Positions 43,819 through 53,297 of a stretch of 64,000 nucleotides of DNA are shown one piece after another. Location of the stretch: the NCBI RefSeq assembly GCF_021390175.1, contig NZ_CP090004.1:496001-560000 (forward strand), written 5' to 3'. Position 1 is the first letter of the stretch. Every line of letters starts with the position of its first letter. The notes below the pieces were generated by a model. That model saw only the letters and a list, made by a program, of their open reading frames with translations, had not been told where the DNA came from and ran no database searches. A program made the translations under genes and the position numbers. Origin of the DNA: Flagellimonas sp. HMM57 (GTDB lineage: Bacteria > Bacteroidota > Bacteroidia > Flavobacteriales > Flavobacteriaceae).

Positions 43819-44334
43819 TTACACGAACAGTAAAACTAGCGTAACCACAAGACCTGCGGCTGTAAAAAGAAGTCCTTTTTTGAAAATCGTCGTCTTGGGC
43901 AAAAACATCCAAAATGAAGAAACAACAAAAAACAACAAGGCCAATCCAAAGAAAATATTCAAAAAATACAATGGGTCGGCCGATTTAGCCTTGTGTAAAT
44001 GGGCCATCTTATCAAGTACATAGGGCAACTTCTTTAAGGTGTACTCTACCTGTCCTGTCTCTATATTATAGGTACCTTGCTTAAAAGTTGCGATTTTCCC
44101 ATCCGTAGTGGTAAACTTTAGACGCTTAATCTTTACTTCAGAACCCACTTGGGTCGCATTCAATCCTGCTTTAAGTTGCTTTTCATAATGGTATTCCTTT
44201 TTAAGAAAATCAGTATCCCTAAAAATAAGTACTATGCCACTAAGGGCATAGACAGCCATAATACCGGCCAGAAAAAAACCCAAATATCTATGATAGGTTC
44301 GTATTCTATTTGAAAAATCGCGTTGCTTGGACAT
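43819..44334 (-). CDS. PepSY-associated transmembrane protein
   Basis: A 171-residue membrane protein of the PepSY_TM type: N-terminal R-T-Y-H-R-Y-L-G-F-F-L-A-G followed by a membrane helix (about 15-33), a soluble loop with a PepSY-like segment, and two C-terminal helices (about 125-143 and 150-170). Family members occur near iron uptake and flavin reductase systems. No such partner is nearby here. Confidence 0.82.
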   Translation of the reverse strand: MSKQRDFSNRIRTYHRYLGFFLAGIMAVYALSGIVLIFRDTDFLKKEYHYEKQLKAGLNATQVGSEVKIKRLKFTTTDGKIATFKQGTYNIETGQVEYTLKKLPYVLDKMAHLHKAKSADPLYFLNIFFGLALLFFVVSSFWMFLPKTTIFKKGLLFTAAGLVVTLVLLFV

Positions 44335-44493
44335 TATTTAGAATGATTTTAAAAGCACGCAATTTGCAACATTTTGTTGTATTCAGGAAAAAAAATAAAA
44401 CTAAATGGACAAGATTAACACTCTACGTCCATCGCTCTTGTTTTTGGCCGGGCAAATGATGAAGAGTGATCTCAATATTGATTCTCGACCAAA

Positions 44494-47118
44494 TCAAGAT
44501 AAACTTGCCAAACTCTTTTCCAAAGTTTCAATTTTAGCTTCAGCATCGGCTACTTTCTTTTTTTCCATACTCACAACTTTTTCCGGCGCATTATTTACAA
44601 ACCGCTCATTGCTAAGTTTCTTTTGTACGGATTGCAGAAAGCCCTTGGTGTATTTAAGCTCTTCTGTAATTTTCTTAATTTCAGCGTCAATATCGATTGT
44701 TCCTCCAATGGGAATAAAATATTCGTTGCTCTTCACTCTAAAACTAAGTGCCCCGTCCAAACTTTTATCTACAATTTCCATTGAAGAGAGGTTGCCCAAT
44801 TTTGAAATAATCGCGTCCATTCTATCGTCTGTTCCCTCACTATTTAAAATATATAGTTGCAAAGCATCTTTCTGGGGAATATTCTTCTCTTTGCGAATGG
44901 TACGAATACCAGAAATCACATCTGCGGCAAAATCAAAATCTTTAATTAACGTAGCATCTACATCCCCAACTTTTGGCCAGTTTGAAACAATCAATGCTTG
45001 CTCTGGTGTTCTCTGGTCGATATGTTGCCATACTTCTTCTGTTAAAAATGGCATAAATGGATGAAGTAATTTCAGGTTTTCTTCAAACAAGTGGATTACG
45101 GCATCATACGTGGTTTTATCAATGGGTTGCTGATATGCCGGCTTAACAATTTCCAATAGCCAGGAACAGAAATCATCCCATACCAATTTGTATATCGCCA
45201 TCAGTGCATCCGAAATGCGGTATTTTGAAAAGTGGTCTTCAATCTCCGCTAGGGTCTGATTAAGCTTAGCAGAATACCAGTCAATTCCAATTTTTGCTGC
45301 TTCAGGTTGCTGTAAATCGGCAACTTCCCATCCTTTAACCAGTCTAAAGGCGTTCCATATTTTATTGGAGAAGTTTTTCCCCTGCTGACAAAGTGCCTCA
45401 TCGAACATTAAATCGTTTCCTGCCGCAGAACTCAATAAAAGTCCTACGCGAACCCCATCGGCTCCAAACTCCTCAATCAACTTTAAAGCATCCGGTGAAT
45501 TACCTAGTTGCTTGGACATTTTTCGGCGTTGTTTATCCCTGACCAACCCTGTAAAATAAACATTTTCAAAAGGTTGTTTCCCACGATATTCATATCCGGC
45601 AACAATCATTCGTGCTACCCAAAAAAAGAGAATATCCGGTGCGGTTACCAAATCGCTAGTGGGGTAATAGTAGTTTACTTCTTCGTTTTCGGGGTCTAAA
45701 ATACCTCCAAAAACACTCATAGGCCATAACCAGGATGAAAACCAAGTATCCAATACATCGGGGTCTTGGCGTAAATCGGATGCTTGGATGTCTGGATTCT
45801 TTGACCTTGCCATTTCAAGGGCTTCGTCCTTGGTTTCGGCCACTACAAAATCTTCCTTGCCATCACCATAATAGTATGCAGGTATCTGTTGTCCCCACCA
45901 TAACTGACGAGAAATGTTCCAATCTCTAATGTTTTCCATCCAGTGGCGGTAGGTATTCACAAACTTTTTAGGGTATAGTTTAACATCACCTGTTTTTAAA
46001 ACACTCTCCAGAGCTGGTTTTGCCAAATCTTCCATTTTAAGAAACCATTGGTCAGACAATCTGGGTTCAATAACCGCCTTTGTGCGTTCTGACGTGCCTA
46101 CTTTATTAAGGTGTTGTTCTGTTTTTACCAAAAATCCGTTCTCTTCAAGTTCTTTTGAGATTTCTTTACGAACTACAAAACGGTCTTTTCCTTGGTAATG
46201 GAGACCATAGGAATTAAGCGTTGCATCATCATTAAAGATATCAACAACCTCCAAATTATGTTTATCTCCTAGGTTTTTGTCATTTTCATCGTGTGCCGGG
46301 GTTACCTTTAAGCAACCCGTACCAAACTCAATATCAACATAATCATCTTCGATAATTGGAATAACCCGATTACAAATAGGAACAATGGCTTTTTTTCCTT
46401 TCAAATGACGGTATCGCTCATCGTTTGGATTGATACAAATGGCGGTATCCCCTAAAATTGTTTCAGGTCTAGTGGTCGCTATGGTCACTTTTTCGTCTGA
46501 TCCTTCAATCTGATAAGACAAATAATAGAGTGTTCCTTGCCTTTCTTCATAAATAACCTCTTCATCCGACAATGTTGTTTTGGCCTCTGGGTCCCAATTC
46601 ACCATTCGAAAACCCCTGTAAATCTTCTCTTTTTTATATAAATCGACAAAGACTTTGATGACCGAAGCTGACATATCGTCATCCATTGTAAACTTGGTTC
46701 GATCCCAGTCGCAAGAACAGCCCAATTTCTTTAGTTGCTGAAGAATTACACCACCATATTCGTTTGTCCAATCCCAGGCATGCTTTAAAAATTCTGTTCT
46801 GGACAAATCTGGTTTTGCAATACCTTCACTTTTAAGTTTGGCCACAACTTTTGCTTCAGTAGCTATTGACGCATGGTCCATACCGGGAACCCAACAGGCA
46901 TTCTTTCCCAATAGTCTGGCCCTTCGGATAAGCACATCTTGTATTGTATTGTTGAGCATATGCCCCATATGTAGCACCCCGGTAACATTTGGAGGGGGTA
47001 TTACGATGCTGTAAGGCTCTCTATCATCTGGTTTTGAGCTAAAAAAATCATGCTTCATCCAGTAAGAATACCAGTGTTCCTCTACCCTATTTGGGTCATA
47101 TTTTGATGGAATTTCCAT
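44494..47118 (-). CDS. valS: Valine--tRNA ligase
   Basis: An 874-residue class I synthetase charging tRNA-Val. The HIGH motif is [11 protein letters not shown] at 43-53, and the KMSKS motif is K-M-S-K-Q in [12 protein letters not shown]. The editing domain with T-T-R-P-E-T lies near residue 214-219. A C-terminal coiled coil (last 70 residues) contacts tRNA. Single-gene unit, divergent from the DUF1573 gene. A 219-codon open frame on the opposite strand near its end is a shadow. Confidence 0.98.
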   Translation of the reverse strand: MEIPSKYDPNRVEEHWYSYWMKHDFFSSKPDDREPYSIVIPPPNVTGVLHMGHMLNNTIQDVLIRRARLLGKNACWVPGMDHASIATEAKVVAKLKSEGIAKPDLSRTEFLKHAWDWTNEYGGVILQQLKKLGCSCDWDRTKFTMDDDMSASVIKVFVDLYKKEKIYRGFRMVNWDPEAKTTLSDEEVIYEERQGTLYYLSYQIEGSDEKVTIATTRPETILGDTAICINPNDERYRHLKGKKAIVPICNRVIPIIEDDYVDIEFGTGCLKVTPAHDENDKNLGDKHNLEVVDIFNDDATLNSYGLHYQGKDRFVVRKEISKELEENGFLVKTEQHLNKVGTSERTKAVIEPRLSDQWFLKMEDLAKPALESVLKTGDVKLYPKKFVNTYRHWMENIRDWNISRQLWWGQQIPAYYYGDGKEDFVVAETKDEALEMARSKNPDIQASDLRQDPDVLDTWFSSWLWPMSVFGGILDPENEEVNYYYPTSDLVTAPDILFFWVARMIVAGYEYRGKQPFENVYFTGLVRDKQRRKMSKQLGNSPDALKLIEEFGADGVRVGLLLSSAAGNDLMFDEALCQQGKNFSNKIWNAFRLVKGWEVADLQQPEAAKIGIDWYSAKLNQTLAEIEDHFSKYRISDALMAIYKLVWDDFCSWLLEIVKPAYQQPIDKTTYDAVIHLFEENLKLLHPFMPFLTEEVWQHIDQRTPEQALIVSNWPKVGDVDATLIKDFDFAADVISGIRTIRKEKNIPQKDALQLYILNSEGTDDRMDAIISKLGNLSSMEIVDKSLDGALSFRVKSNEYFIPIGGTIDIDAEIKKITEELKYTKGFLQSVQKKLSNERFVNNAPEKVVSMEKKKVADAEAKIETLEKSLASLS

Positions 47119-47318
47119 TTTTCGGTATAGTTTTTGTCATTTGGCACCTCGGATTGGCGTTTCGGCAGATGCAAAGTATGTAAAATTAACGCTATGCTTT
47201 GTTCGAAAACCAATATTGAAATACGAAACAAAAATAAGTAACGTTATTACATAACAAAAGAATTTTGGATGCAGGTGTGAAAACATTTACTTTTGAAGTT
47301 CACCCAAAACTAGAAATG

Positions 47319-47702
47319 ATGAAAAAAACTGTACTCATGTTGTTTGTTGGATTTCTTTCTTTAGGAATCTATGCACAGGAAACAGCAAAAATTGAATTTA
47401 AAAGCGAAACCGTTGATTACGGTGAGATTGAAAAAGGTAGTGATGGTGTTCGAGTATTCGAGTTTACCAACACAGGAAGTGCACCATTGGTGATAAGTGA
47501 TGTAAAATCCAGCTGTGGATGTACCATTCCAAAAAAGCCAGAAGGTCCTATTTTACCAGGGAAAACAGGTGAGATTCAAGTGAAGTATGATACCAAAAGA
47601 GTTGGGCCAATTAGAAAAGCCATTACGGTAACATCCAATGCTGATACTCCTACAAAAGTTCTAAAAATAAAAGGAACCGTTAAGGGAGAAGGAGCCAAAT
47701 AA
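47319..47702 (+). CDS. DUF1573 domain protein, secreted
   Basis: A 127-residue protein with a signal peptide (about 1-20, ending I-Y-A-Q) and one DUF1573 domain, an immunoglobulin-like fold: D-Y-G-E-I-E-K-G-S-D, F-E-F-T-N-T-G-S-A-P-L-V-I and V-K-S-S-C-G-C-T-I-P-K-K-P with the conserved C-G-C. Common in Bacteroidota; function unknown. An ATG one codon earlier is equally possible. Followed by a strong two-way terminator. Confidence 0.93.
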   Translation: MKKTVLMLFVGFLSLGIYAQETAKIEFKSETVDYGEIEKGSDGVRVFEFTNTGSAPLVISDVKSSCGCTIPKKPEGPILPGKTGEIQVKYDTKRVGPIRKAITVTSNADTPTKVLKIKGTVKGEGAK

Positions 47703-47722
47703 AAAATAGTAGTTTAAAATGG

Positions 47723-47757
47723 AAAGCCTTTTCTACATATTTAGAAAAGGCTTTTTT
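47723..47757. terminator. Bidirectional intrinsic terminator
   Basis: A perfect 12-bp stem, aaagccttttct (47723-47734) with agaaaaggcttt (47743-47754), followed by T on the plus strand and preceded by A-rich sequence that gives T on the minus strand. It lies between converging DUF1573 and aspartyl protease genes. Confidence 0.85.
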
Positions 47758-47759
47758 AG

Positions 47760-49097
47760 TTAAAAGACTTTTTTAAGCACAAAGGAGAACAACAAATCTT
47801 TGTTGTAACGTTCTATCAAAACCTTAATGCGTTTTCCTTCTTTATCATTGAGCATTTTCAGTACTTCCTGTAGTTTGTACTTGTGAATTCTTTTTCCGTT
47901 GACAGCTAGGATTACATCACCTTCTTGCAATCCAGCTTCTTCAGCGGGACTGCCAGCCCTTATACTGGAAACAATGATTTCGGGCACCAAACTCAATCTT
48001 GTCTTGTTCTCGAGTAAAATTTGTACGTTACCAAAGGATGCATCATCATTTCTAACTACACCGTTTGCATCTGCAAGACTCTCAGCAATATAGCGAAGTC
48101 CGTTATGCTGTAATTCAATACCAGCTAAATTATACTGAAATGGAGTTTTAAAGTATCCGTTCTTTTTGAAGGTGACTTGATTTCTAGAGTAATCAAAAAT
48201 AATATTGAAGCGCTTTAAAATTTCGCCGCCAACACTACCATTACGATCACCAAAGTTTTTGATAAATCCAAATGATTCACGGTACGGAAAAGCAGCTTTG
48301 GCATCTTTAAGTTCAAAATCACCAATTTTAATACCATTGACTTTGGTCCGTTTTCCAAAAATGTCACCACTCAACCCTCTTCCCAGATAATCTTCATAAT
48401 GTTTTTCAGGGATATCCAACCCTTTCTCCGGTGCGTGAAAAAGCCAAAGTGCGTCACTACTTCCGGTATCTACCAATAATTTGACAGGCACATCTTCTGC
48501 ATCATTCATCAAAACTTTTCCTTCAACATAGGCCTTCCTTCGTTCTATGGAGATTGGAAGTGTCTGTGATTTTGATTTAGCTCTGTTCGTAGGATTGTAC
48601 AGACTAGGGTCGTACAGTTTAATATTTTTACTATGGTAATTGACTTCGACCACAAAATCCCTGAACAGGTCATAGCCCAAAATTCCGTGCACAGGTATAC
48701 CTAAGGACGTCGAAAAGTTGATTCCTTTATCCAGAACTACATATAGGTCCTGATTGTAATTTTTGGCTTTTCCCAACTTAAACGTGTTCCCCTTAGAACT
48801 GAGTGCTTTCATGGGCTCACCATCACCCAAACCTCTTATGGTTACTTCCGAAACGTTGTTGATGGGTACAGAATCCTTGTCCGTTAGGTTAAAAAGTATG
48901 GGTTTGCTAACGCCTGAGTCCAGCACAAACGTGAGTGCTACACCATTCACCTCTAGAGGGACAATAATAAGATTATTGATCAATTGAAACTTTACTTTCT
49001 GGAATTTTTGGCTCTTTGGCAATTTGAAGCCTTGAGCGGAAACCAAAAATGGTAATAGCATCAGAAAAAGTATAAAAAGATGTAGGTTTTTTTTCAA
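47760..49097 (-). CDS. Retropepsin-like aspartyl protease with PDZ domain
   Basis: A 445-residue exported protein. The TTG at 49097 is chosen since it yields a standard signal peptide (K-K-N-L-H-L-F then hydrophobic, ending V-S-A-Q). Two aspartyl protease half motifs follow: F-V-L-D-S-G-V-S near 56-63 and L-L-V-D-T-G-S-S near 210-217, with hydrophobic I-L-G-Y and G-G-E-I-L segments. A PDZ domain lies at the C-terminus (about 360-440) with A-G-S-P-A-E-E-A-G-L-Q-E-G-D. Likely a periplasmic protease with substrate selection by PDZ; its target is unknown. Confidence 0.9.
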   Translation of the reverse strand: MKKNLHLFILFLMLLPFLVSAQGFKLPKSQKFQKVKFQLINNLIIVPLEVNGVALTFVLDSGVSKPILFNLTDKDSVPINNVSEVTIRGLGDGEPMKALSSKGNTFKLGKAKNYNQDLYVVLDKGINFSTSLGIPVHGILGYDLFRDFVVEVNYHSKNIKLYDPSLYNPTNRAKSKSQTLPISIERRKAYVEGKVLMNDAEDVPVKLLVDTGSSDALWLFHAPEKGLDIPEKHYEDYLGRGLSGDIFGKRTKVNGIKIGDFELKDAKAAFPYRESFGFIKNFGDRNGSVGGEILKRFNIIFDYSRNQVTFKKNGYFKTPFQYNLAGIELQHNGLRYIAESLADANGVVRNDDASFGNVQILLENKTRLSLVPEIIVSSIRAGSPAEEAGLQEGDVILAVNGKRIHKYKLQEVLKMLNDKEGKRIKVLIERYNKDLLFSFVLKKVF

Positions 49098-49247
49098 TTT
49101 GCTTACTTCTAAACGTTTATACCTATTCAATATACAAAATAATAACAAACCTATACTTTAATTTAACATTCCCAGCACTACAGAAATAATGACATAATCT
49201 GTTGCTTTCAAGTATTGGTTTTATCATTTTTGCGTAAATTTTCAAGC

Positions 49248-50438
49248 ATGCCAAGTATATCTACAAAAGGGAAGCAAATGCCAGCTTCGCCAATACGAAA
49301 ACTGGTTCCTTATGCCGAAGAGGCCAAAAAAAGAGGGACCCACGTTATTCATTTGAATATTGGACAGCCAGATATAAAGACACCTAAAGTGGCTTTGGAT
49401 GCGGTAAGAAATCATACCATCGAAGTACTTGCATATAGTATGACCGAAGGTTCTGAAACCTACAGAAGCAAAATAGCAGGTTATTATGCCAAAAACGATA
49501 TCCATGTTTCTTCTTCGGATATCATCGTTACGACAGGTGGATCGGAAGCACTTTCCTTTGTCATGGGTACTATTATGGATACCGATGATGAGATTATCAT
49601 TCCAGAACCTTTTTATGCCAATTATAACGGTTTTGCAACCGCTTCGGGTGTAAATGTTGTTCCAATCGTATCTACGATTGAAAATAATTTTGCACTGCCC
49701 CCAATAGCTGATTTTGAAAAATTGATTACGTCAAAAACCAAGGCAATTTTAATTTGCAACCCAGGAAATCCTACCGGCTATCTTTACAGCAAAGCTGAAA
49801 TAAAACAATTGGCGGAGTTGGCCAAAAAACATAACCTGTTTTTGGTAGCGGATGAAGTATATCGTGAGTTTGCCTACGATGGCCGTGAGCATTATTCCAT
49901 TTTGCAAGAACCCGGATTGGAAGAACATGCAATTATTGTCGATTCCGTATCCAAAAGATATAGCATGTGCGGTGCACGTATCGGTTGTTTGGTATCTAAA
50001 AATAAAAATGTGGTAGAAACTGCCCTGAAATTTGCGCAGGCACGTCTTTCCCCTCCAACGTTTGCCCAAATGGCCAGTGAAGCTGCTCTTGAAACACCAC
50101 AAGAATATTTTGATGATGTTGTTACGGAATATGTAGAAAGAAGAAATACATTGGTTACCGAATTGCAGAAATTGGAAGGTGTTAAGGTTGCCGTTCCACA
50201 AGGGGCATTTTATTGTGTCGTTGAACTGCCCGTTTCAAATGCCGATGATTTTGCGCAGTGGCTTCTTGAAAAATTTGAATTGGATGGAAATACCGTCATG
50301 GTGGCCCCGGCAGCAGGTTTTTATGCTACGGAAGGATTGGGGAAAAATCAAATCAGAATCGCTTATGTTCTTGAAAAAGAACAACTCGTTACAGCTGTAC
50401 AATTATTGGGAGTCGCTCTGAAAACCTACAACGCTTAG
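49248..50438 (+). CDS. Class I/II PLP-dependent aminotransferase
   Basis: A 396-residue fold-type I aminotransferase, close to aspartate aminotransferase of the Ib type. S-P-I-R-K-L at the start, N-I-G-Q-P-D near residue 38, N-P-G-N-P-T-G near 180, D-E-V-Y-R-E-F near 206 and the Schiff-base Lys in D-S-V-S-K-R-Y near 244. The amino donor is not certain. Its stop overlaps the GTG start of murB by one base. Confidence 0.93.
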   Translation: MPSISTKGKQMPASPIRKLVPYAEEAKKRGTHVIHLNIGQPDIKTPKVALDAVRNHTIEVLAYSMTEGSETYRSKIAGYYAKNDIHVSSSDIIVTTGGSEALSFVMGTIMDTDDEIIIPEPFYANYNGFATASGVNVVPIVSTIENNFALPPIADFEKLITSKTKAILICNPGNPTGYLYSKAEIKQLAELAKKHNLFLVADEVYREFAYDGREHYSILQEPGLEEHAIIVDSVSKRYSMCGARIGCLVSKNKNVVETALKFAQARLSPPTFAQMASEAALETPQEYFDDVVTEYVERRNTLVTELQKLEGVKVAVPQGAFYCVVELPVSNADDFAQWLLEKFELDGNTVMVAPAAGFYATEGLGKNQIRIAYVLEKEQLVTAVQLLGVALKTYNA

Positions 50439-51454
50439 TGAATATACAGGAAAACATATCATTAAAAGAATACAACACATTTGGCATTGATGCCAAAGCA
50501 CGATTTTTCATAGAAATCAACGGACTGGCCCAACTCCAAAAAGTCCTTGAACTTGAAGCATACCCAGAAAAATTTATCATCAGTGGTGGTAGCAATATGT
50601 TACTAACCAAAGATATTGAAGCGCTAGTGCTCTACATAAATTTAAAGGGCATAACCATTACAGAAGAAAATGATGATAAGGTTATTGTAAAGGTAATGGC
50701 CGGTGAGAACTGGCACGAACTTGTACTGTGGAGTTTGGAAAATGGGTATGGAGGATTGGAAAACCTATCACTTATCCCAGGTAACACGGGTACAGCACCA
50801 ATACAGAACATTGGTGCTTATGGGGTCGAACTCAAGGATATGTTTGTACAATGTACAGCTATGGAAATAGCCAGTGGAGAATTGGTTGTATTCGACAAGG
50901 AGGCTTGTAGGTTTGGATATAGAGATTCCATCTTCAAAAATGAGGCAAAAGGAAAATATATTATTACTTCGGTAAGTTTAAAGTTGACAAAACAGAACCA
51001 CAGTTTAAACACCGGTTACGGAGCGATAGAAGCAGAATTAGAAAATCAGGGGATTATTTATCCCACCATTCGCGATGTATCTAATGCGGTGATTTCAATT
51101 CGCCAAAGTAAACTACCCGACCCAAAGGAAATTGGAAACAGTGGTAGTTTTTTTAAGAACCCCATTATTTCAAAAAGAACTTTTGAGAAATTTCAAAAAA
51201 ACCATCCTGGGGCACCATTTTACAAAGTTTCTGAAGAATCCTATAAAATACCTGCAGGCTGGCTTATTGAACAGTGCGGATTTAAAGGAAAGCGAATTGG
51301 GGAAACCGGAGTTCATGAAAAGCAGGCTTTGGTATTGGTCAACTACGGAAACGCCACTGGAAAAGAAGTTCTTACCTTAGCGGAGCAAATTCAAAAAGAA
51401 GTAAAGGATAAGTTTAGTATTAATATTCAACCAGAAGTAAATATTATAAAATAA
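50438..51454 (+). CDS. murB: UDP-N-acetylenolpyruvoylglucosamine reductase
   Basis: A 338-residue FAD enzyme of peptidoglycan precursor synthesis. The start is GTG, overlapping the previous stop (TAGTG). Y-N-T-F-G-I-D near residue 13, I-S-G-G-S-N-M-L at 47-54, G-L-E-N-L-S-L-I-P-G-N-T-G-T-A-P-I-Q-N near 106-124 and the catalytic Ser in G-N-S-G-S-F-F-K-N-P. Type I MurB. The stop codon is part of a 10-bp hairpin. Confidence 0.96.
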   Translation: MNIQENISLKEYNTFGIDAKARFFIEINGLAQLQKVLELEAYPEKFIISGGSNMLLTKDIEALVLYINLKGITITEENDDKVIVKVMAGENWHELVLWSLENGYGGLENLSLIPGNTGTAPIQNIGAYGVELKDMFVQCTAMEIASGELVVFDKEACRFGYRDSIFKNEAKGKYIITSVSLKLTKQNHSLNTGYGAIEAELENQGIIYPTIRDVSNAVISIRQSKLPDPKEIGNSGSFFKNPIISKRTFEKFQKNHPGAPFYKVSEESYKIPAGWLIEQCGFKGKRIGETGVHEKQALVLVNYGNATGKEVLTLAEQIQKEVKDKFSINIQPEVNIIK

Positions 51455-51484
51455 CCCCTGCATCATAACGATAACAGGGGTTAT
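51451..51484 (+). terminator. Hairpin at the end of murB
   Basis: A perfect 10-bp stem, ataacccctg (51451-51460) with caggggttat (51475-51484), includes the murB stop codon. No T run follows on the plus strand, so it may stabilise the 3' end rather than terminate by itself. Confidence 0.45.
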
Positions 51485-51615
51485 ACCAAACCAAACTAAC
51501 CAAAAAATTTATATTCTTAAATGAGTATTCTCTCTTAAATGTTATATTTAACGCCAGCACATAATCCTTTTTCTAACTTAGCGTTCTGTTGTATATACGG
51601 CGTAAAAGTTATTTT

Positions 51616-51644
51616 AGATTTTACCCCCCATAAAATCTTTTTTT
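51616..51644 (+). terminator. Terminator-like hairpin in the 5' region of the sigma factor gene
   Basis: agatttta (51616-51623) and taaaatct (51631-51638) form an 8-bp stem with loop cccccca, followed by a run of T to 51644. It ends 14 bases before the sigma factor ATG. It may be a second terminator behind murB, or an attenuator of the sigma/anti-sigma operon. Confidence 0.6.
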
Positions 51645-51658
51645 AAATAGCCCCATGA

Positions 51659-52225
51659 ATGAGTACTTTGATTGAAAAACATATAGTTTCATTACTTGCT
51701 GAAAAAGATGATAAAGCAATCTCTTTGCTTTATGACCACTATGGTGACACATTATATGGTGTCGCATATAAGGTCTTGAGAGATGATGATTTGGCGCAAG
51801 ATGTTCTGCAAGAAAGTTTTATTAAAATTTGGAAGAAAGCGGACACTTATGATGCATCCAAAGCAAAACTTTTTACTTGGCTGTTTCGTATTGTCAGAAA
51901 TACTGCAATAGATAAACTAAGAAGCGTAAACAATAAATCGGACAAAGAAGTCCAAATAGATGTTTCGGACGTATATAACTTAGGAGTCAACGGAATACGA
52001 CCCGAATTTATAGATGTCCAGGAAAACCTGGAAAAAATAGAACCTAAATACCAAGTTGTTTTAGAAGCTTTATTTTTTCAGGGGATGACTCAGCAAGAAG
52101 CTAGCGATGAATTGGACATTCCCTTAGGAACCATCAAATCGAGATTAAAGATCGGATTGCGGGAACTTGGAAAAATATACGGCACATCAATGACCTTGCT
52201 CCTATTGATAAATTTACTGTTATGA
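51659..52225 (+). CDS. ECF RNA polymerase sigma factor
   Basis: A 188-residue ECF sigma factor: region 2 with L-Y-D-H-Y-G-D-T-L-Y and A-Q-D-V-L-Q-E-S-F-I-K-I-W-K (about 22-60), region 4 with G-M-T-Q-Q-E-A-S-D-E-L-D-I-P-L-G-T-I-K-S-R (about 142-162). The last 12 residues, S-M-T-L-L-L-L-I-N-L-L-L, are strongly hydrophobic, which is odd for a sigma factor. It overlaps the anti-sigma gene by ATGA and is presumably held inactive by it. Confidence 0.95.
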   Translation: MSTLIEKHIVSLLAEKDDKAISLLYDHYGDTLYGVAYKVLRDDDLAQDVLQESFIKIWKKADTYDASKAKLFTWLFRIVRNTAIDKLRSVNNKSDKEVQIDVSDVYNLGVNGIRPEFIDVQENLEKIEPKYQVVLEALFFQGMTQQEASDELDIPLGTIKSRLKIGLRELGKIYGTSMTLLLLINLLL

Positions 52226-52980
52226 AAGAAAAAGTACAATTATTCTTGGAATCGGACATATTGGAAAAATACCTTTTGGGAGACGCCTCTAAAGAAGAAG
52301 CGCTAAAAGCCGAAAGATATATTACCATGTACCCAAAAGTAAGGGAGACTTACATGGAGCTTCAGAAAAATTTGGAAGCATTTGCCAAGTTGTATGCAAG
52401 AAAGACCCCTGAAGGTCTTAAGCAAATCATTCTTCACAGTGCCAAGAAAGAAAGAATTGCAAGTAGAAAACTATTCCGTTATGCAATTGCAGCTAGCGTA
52501 GCAATACTAATTTTTGCTGGGTCCGCGGTTTTCTTCTGGAATCAGAATCAAAATCTTCAACAGGAAAATACATTGGTTTCCAACAAGATGAAAAATCTTG
52601 AGGAGACCATGAGAAATCAACTGGAAGACGTAAGGAATCAGTTCATCGTACTCAACAATCCAGATACAAAAAGGTATCCGGTAAGGGGTAAAAAAGAAGC
52701 AAAAGAGCTCAAGGCAGTTGCTTATATCAATCCAGTTAAAAAGCTTTCTTATATCAATGTGAGCAATCTTCCCGAGCTTCCAGAAAACAAGTGTTTTCAA
52801 ATGTGGGCAGAGGTTAATGGTGAGTTGGTCAATCTTGGCGTAATCAAACAATTGGAGGACAAAGACAATCTTTTGGCTTTACCATATGCAGAAAAAGCGA
52901 TAGGCTACATTACAGTTGAACCAGAAGGTGGAAATACTTCTCCTACCGTACAGAATATTGTGGCCAATATCACCTATTAA
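52222..52980 (+). CDS. Anti-sigma factor, RskA-like
   Basis: A 252-residue membrane protein: N-terminal sigma-binding part (Y-L-L-G-D-A-S-K-E-E-A, residues 17-27, in an anti-sigma zinc-finger-like helix without the His/Cys set), one membrane helix (about 86-106), a coiled coil (about 108-140) and a periplasmic RskA domain with C-F-Q-M-W-A-E-V-N-G, I-T-V-E-P-E-G-G-N-T-S-P-T. Releases its sigma factor by regulated proteolysis in known cases. Coupled to the sigma gene by a 4-base overlap. Confidence 0.92.
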   Translation: MKEKVQLFLESDILEKYLLGDASKEEALKAERYITMYPKVRETYMELQKNLEAFAKLYARKTPEGLKQIILHSAKKERIASRKLFRYAIAASVAILIFAGSAVFFWNQNQNLQQENTLVSNKMKNLEETMRNQLEDVRNQFIVLNNPDTKRYPVRGKKEAKELKAVAYINPVKKLSYINVSNLPELPENKCFQMWAEVNGELVNLGVIKQLEDKDNLLALPYAEKAIGYITVEPEGGNTSPTVQNIVANITY

Positions 52981-53032
52981 CAAACACCGCTAAAGTATCC
53001 TTAAACACTTCCGTTCTTAGGCAAGTAATTTG

Positions 53033-53040
53033 TAACTTTG
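53033..53040 (+). promoter_or_regulatory. Promoter -7 box of the small Cys-rich protein gene
   Basis: TAACTTTG fits TAnnTTTG, 15 bases before the ATG at 53056. Confidence 0.4.
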
Positions 53041-53055
53041 TCCAAAATTTAGGAT

Positions 53056-53241
53056 ATGAAGTTAGTATTATTGACCATTGGTATCCTAGCAATTGCATTT
53101 GCTGGAATCGCAATAAAAATATGGTCTAAAAGAGATGGTAAGTTTGCCGGTACATGTGCCAGTCAAAACCCTTATTTAAATCAAGATGGAGAAGCTTGTG
53201 GGTTTTGCGGAAAGCTCCCTGCCGATCAAGATTGTAAATAG
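53056..53241 (+). CDS. Small membrane-anchored four-Cys protein
   Basis: A 61-residue protein with one N-terminal membrane helix (about 2-22) and a short tail carrying four Cys at 34, 48, 51 and 60, including C-G-F-C. The tail also has N-P-Y-L-N-Q-D-G-E. The Cys set could bind metal or form disulfides. I do not recognise the family's function. It has its own promoter box and lies between an anti-sigma and a second sigma gene. Confidence 0.75.
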   Translation: MKLVLLTIGILAIAFAGIAIKIWSKRDGKFAGTCASQNPYLNQDGEACGFCGKLPADQDCK

Positions 53242-53297
53242 GCCATTCTCGGATTACGCTAACCTATTTCTGAAATCCACTACCTAGAAAAAAGTTT

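Noticed and set aside
44405..45064. Open frame of 219 codons on the plus strand
   Set aside because: It lies almost wholly opposite the 3' end of valS, has no protein-like family pattern and is a by-product of the valS codon use.
46680..46720. tRNA-like T-loop string ggttcgatccc
   Set aside because: It lies within the valS coding sequence on the minus strand, and no acceptor or anticodon stems fit around it.
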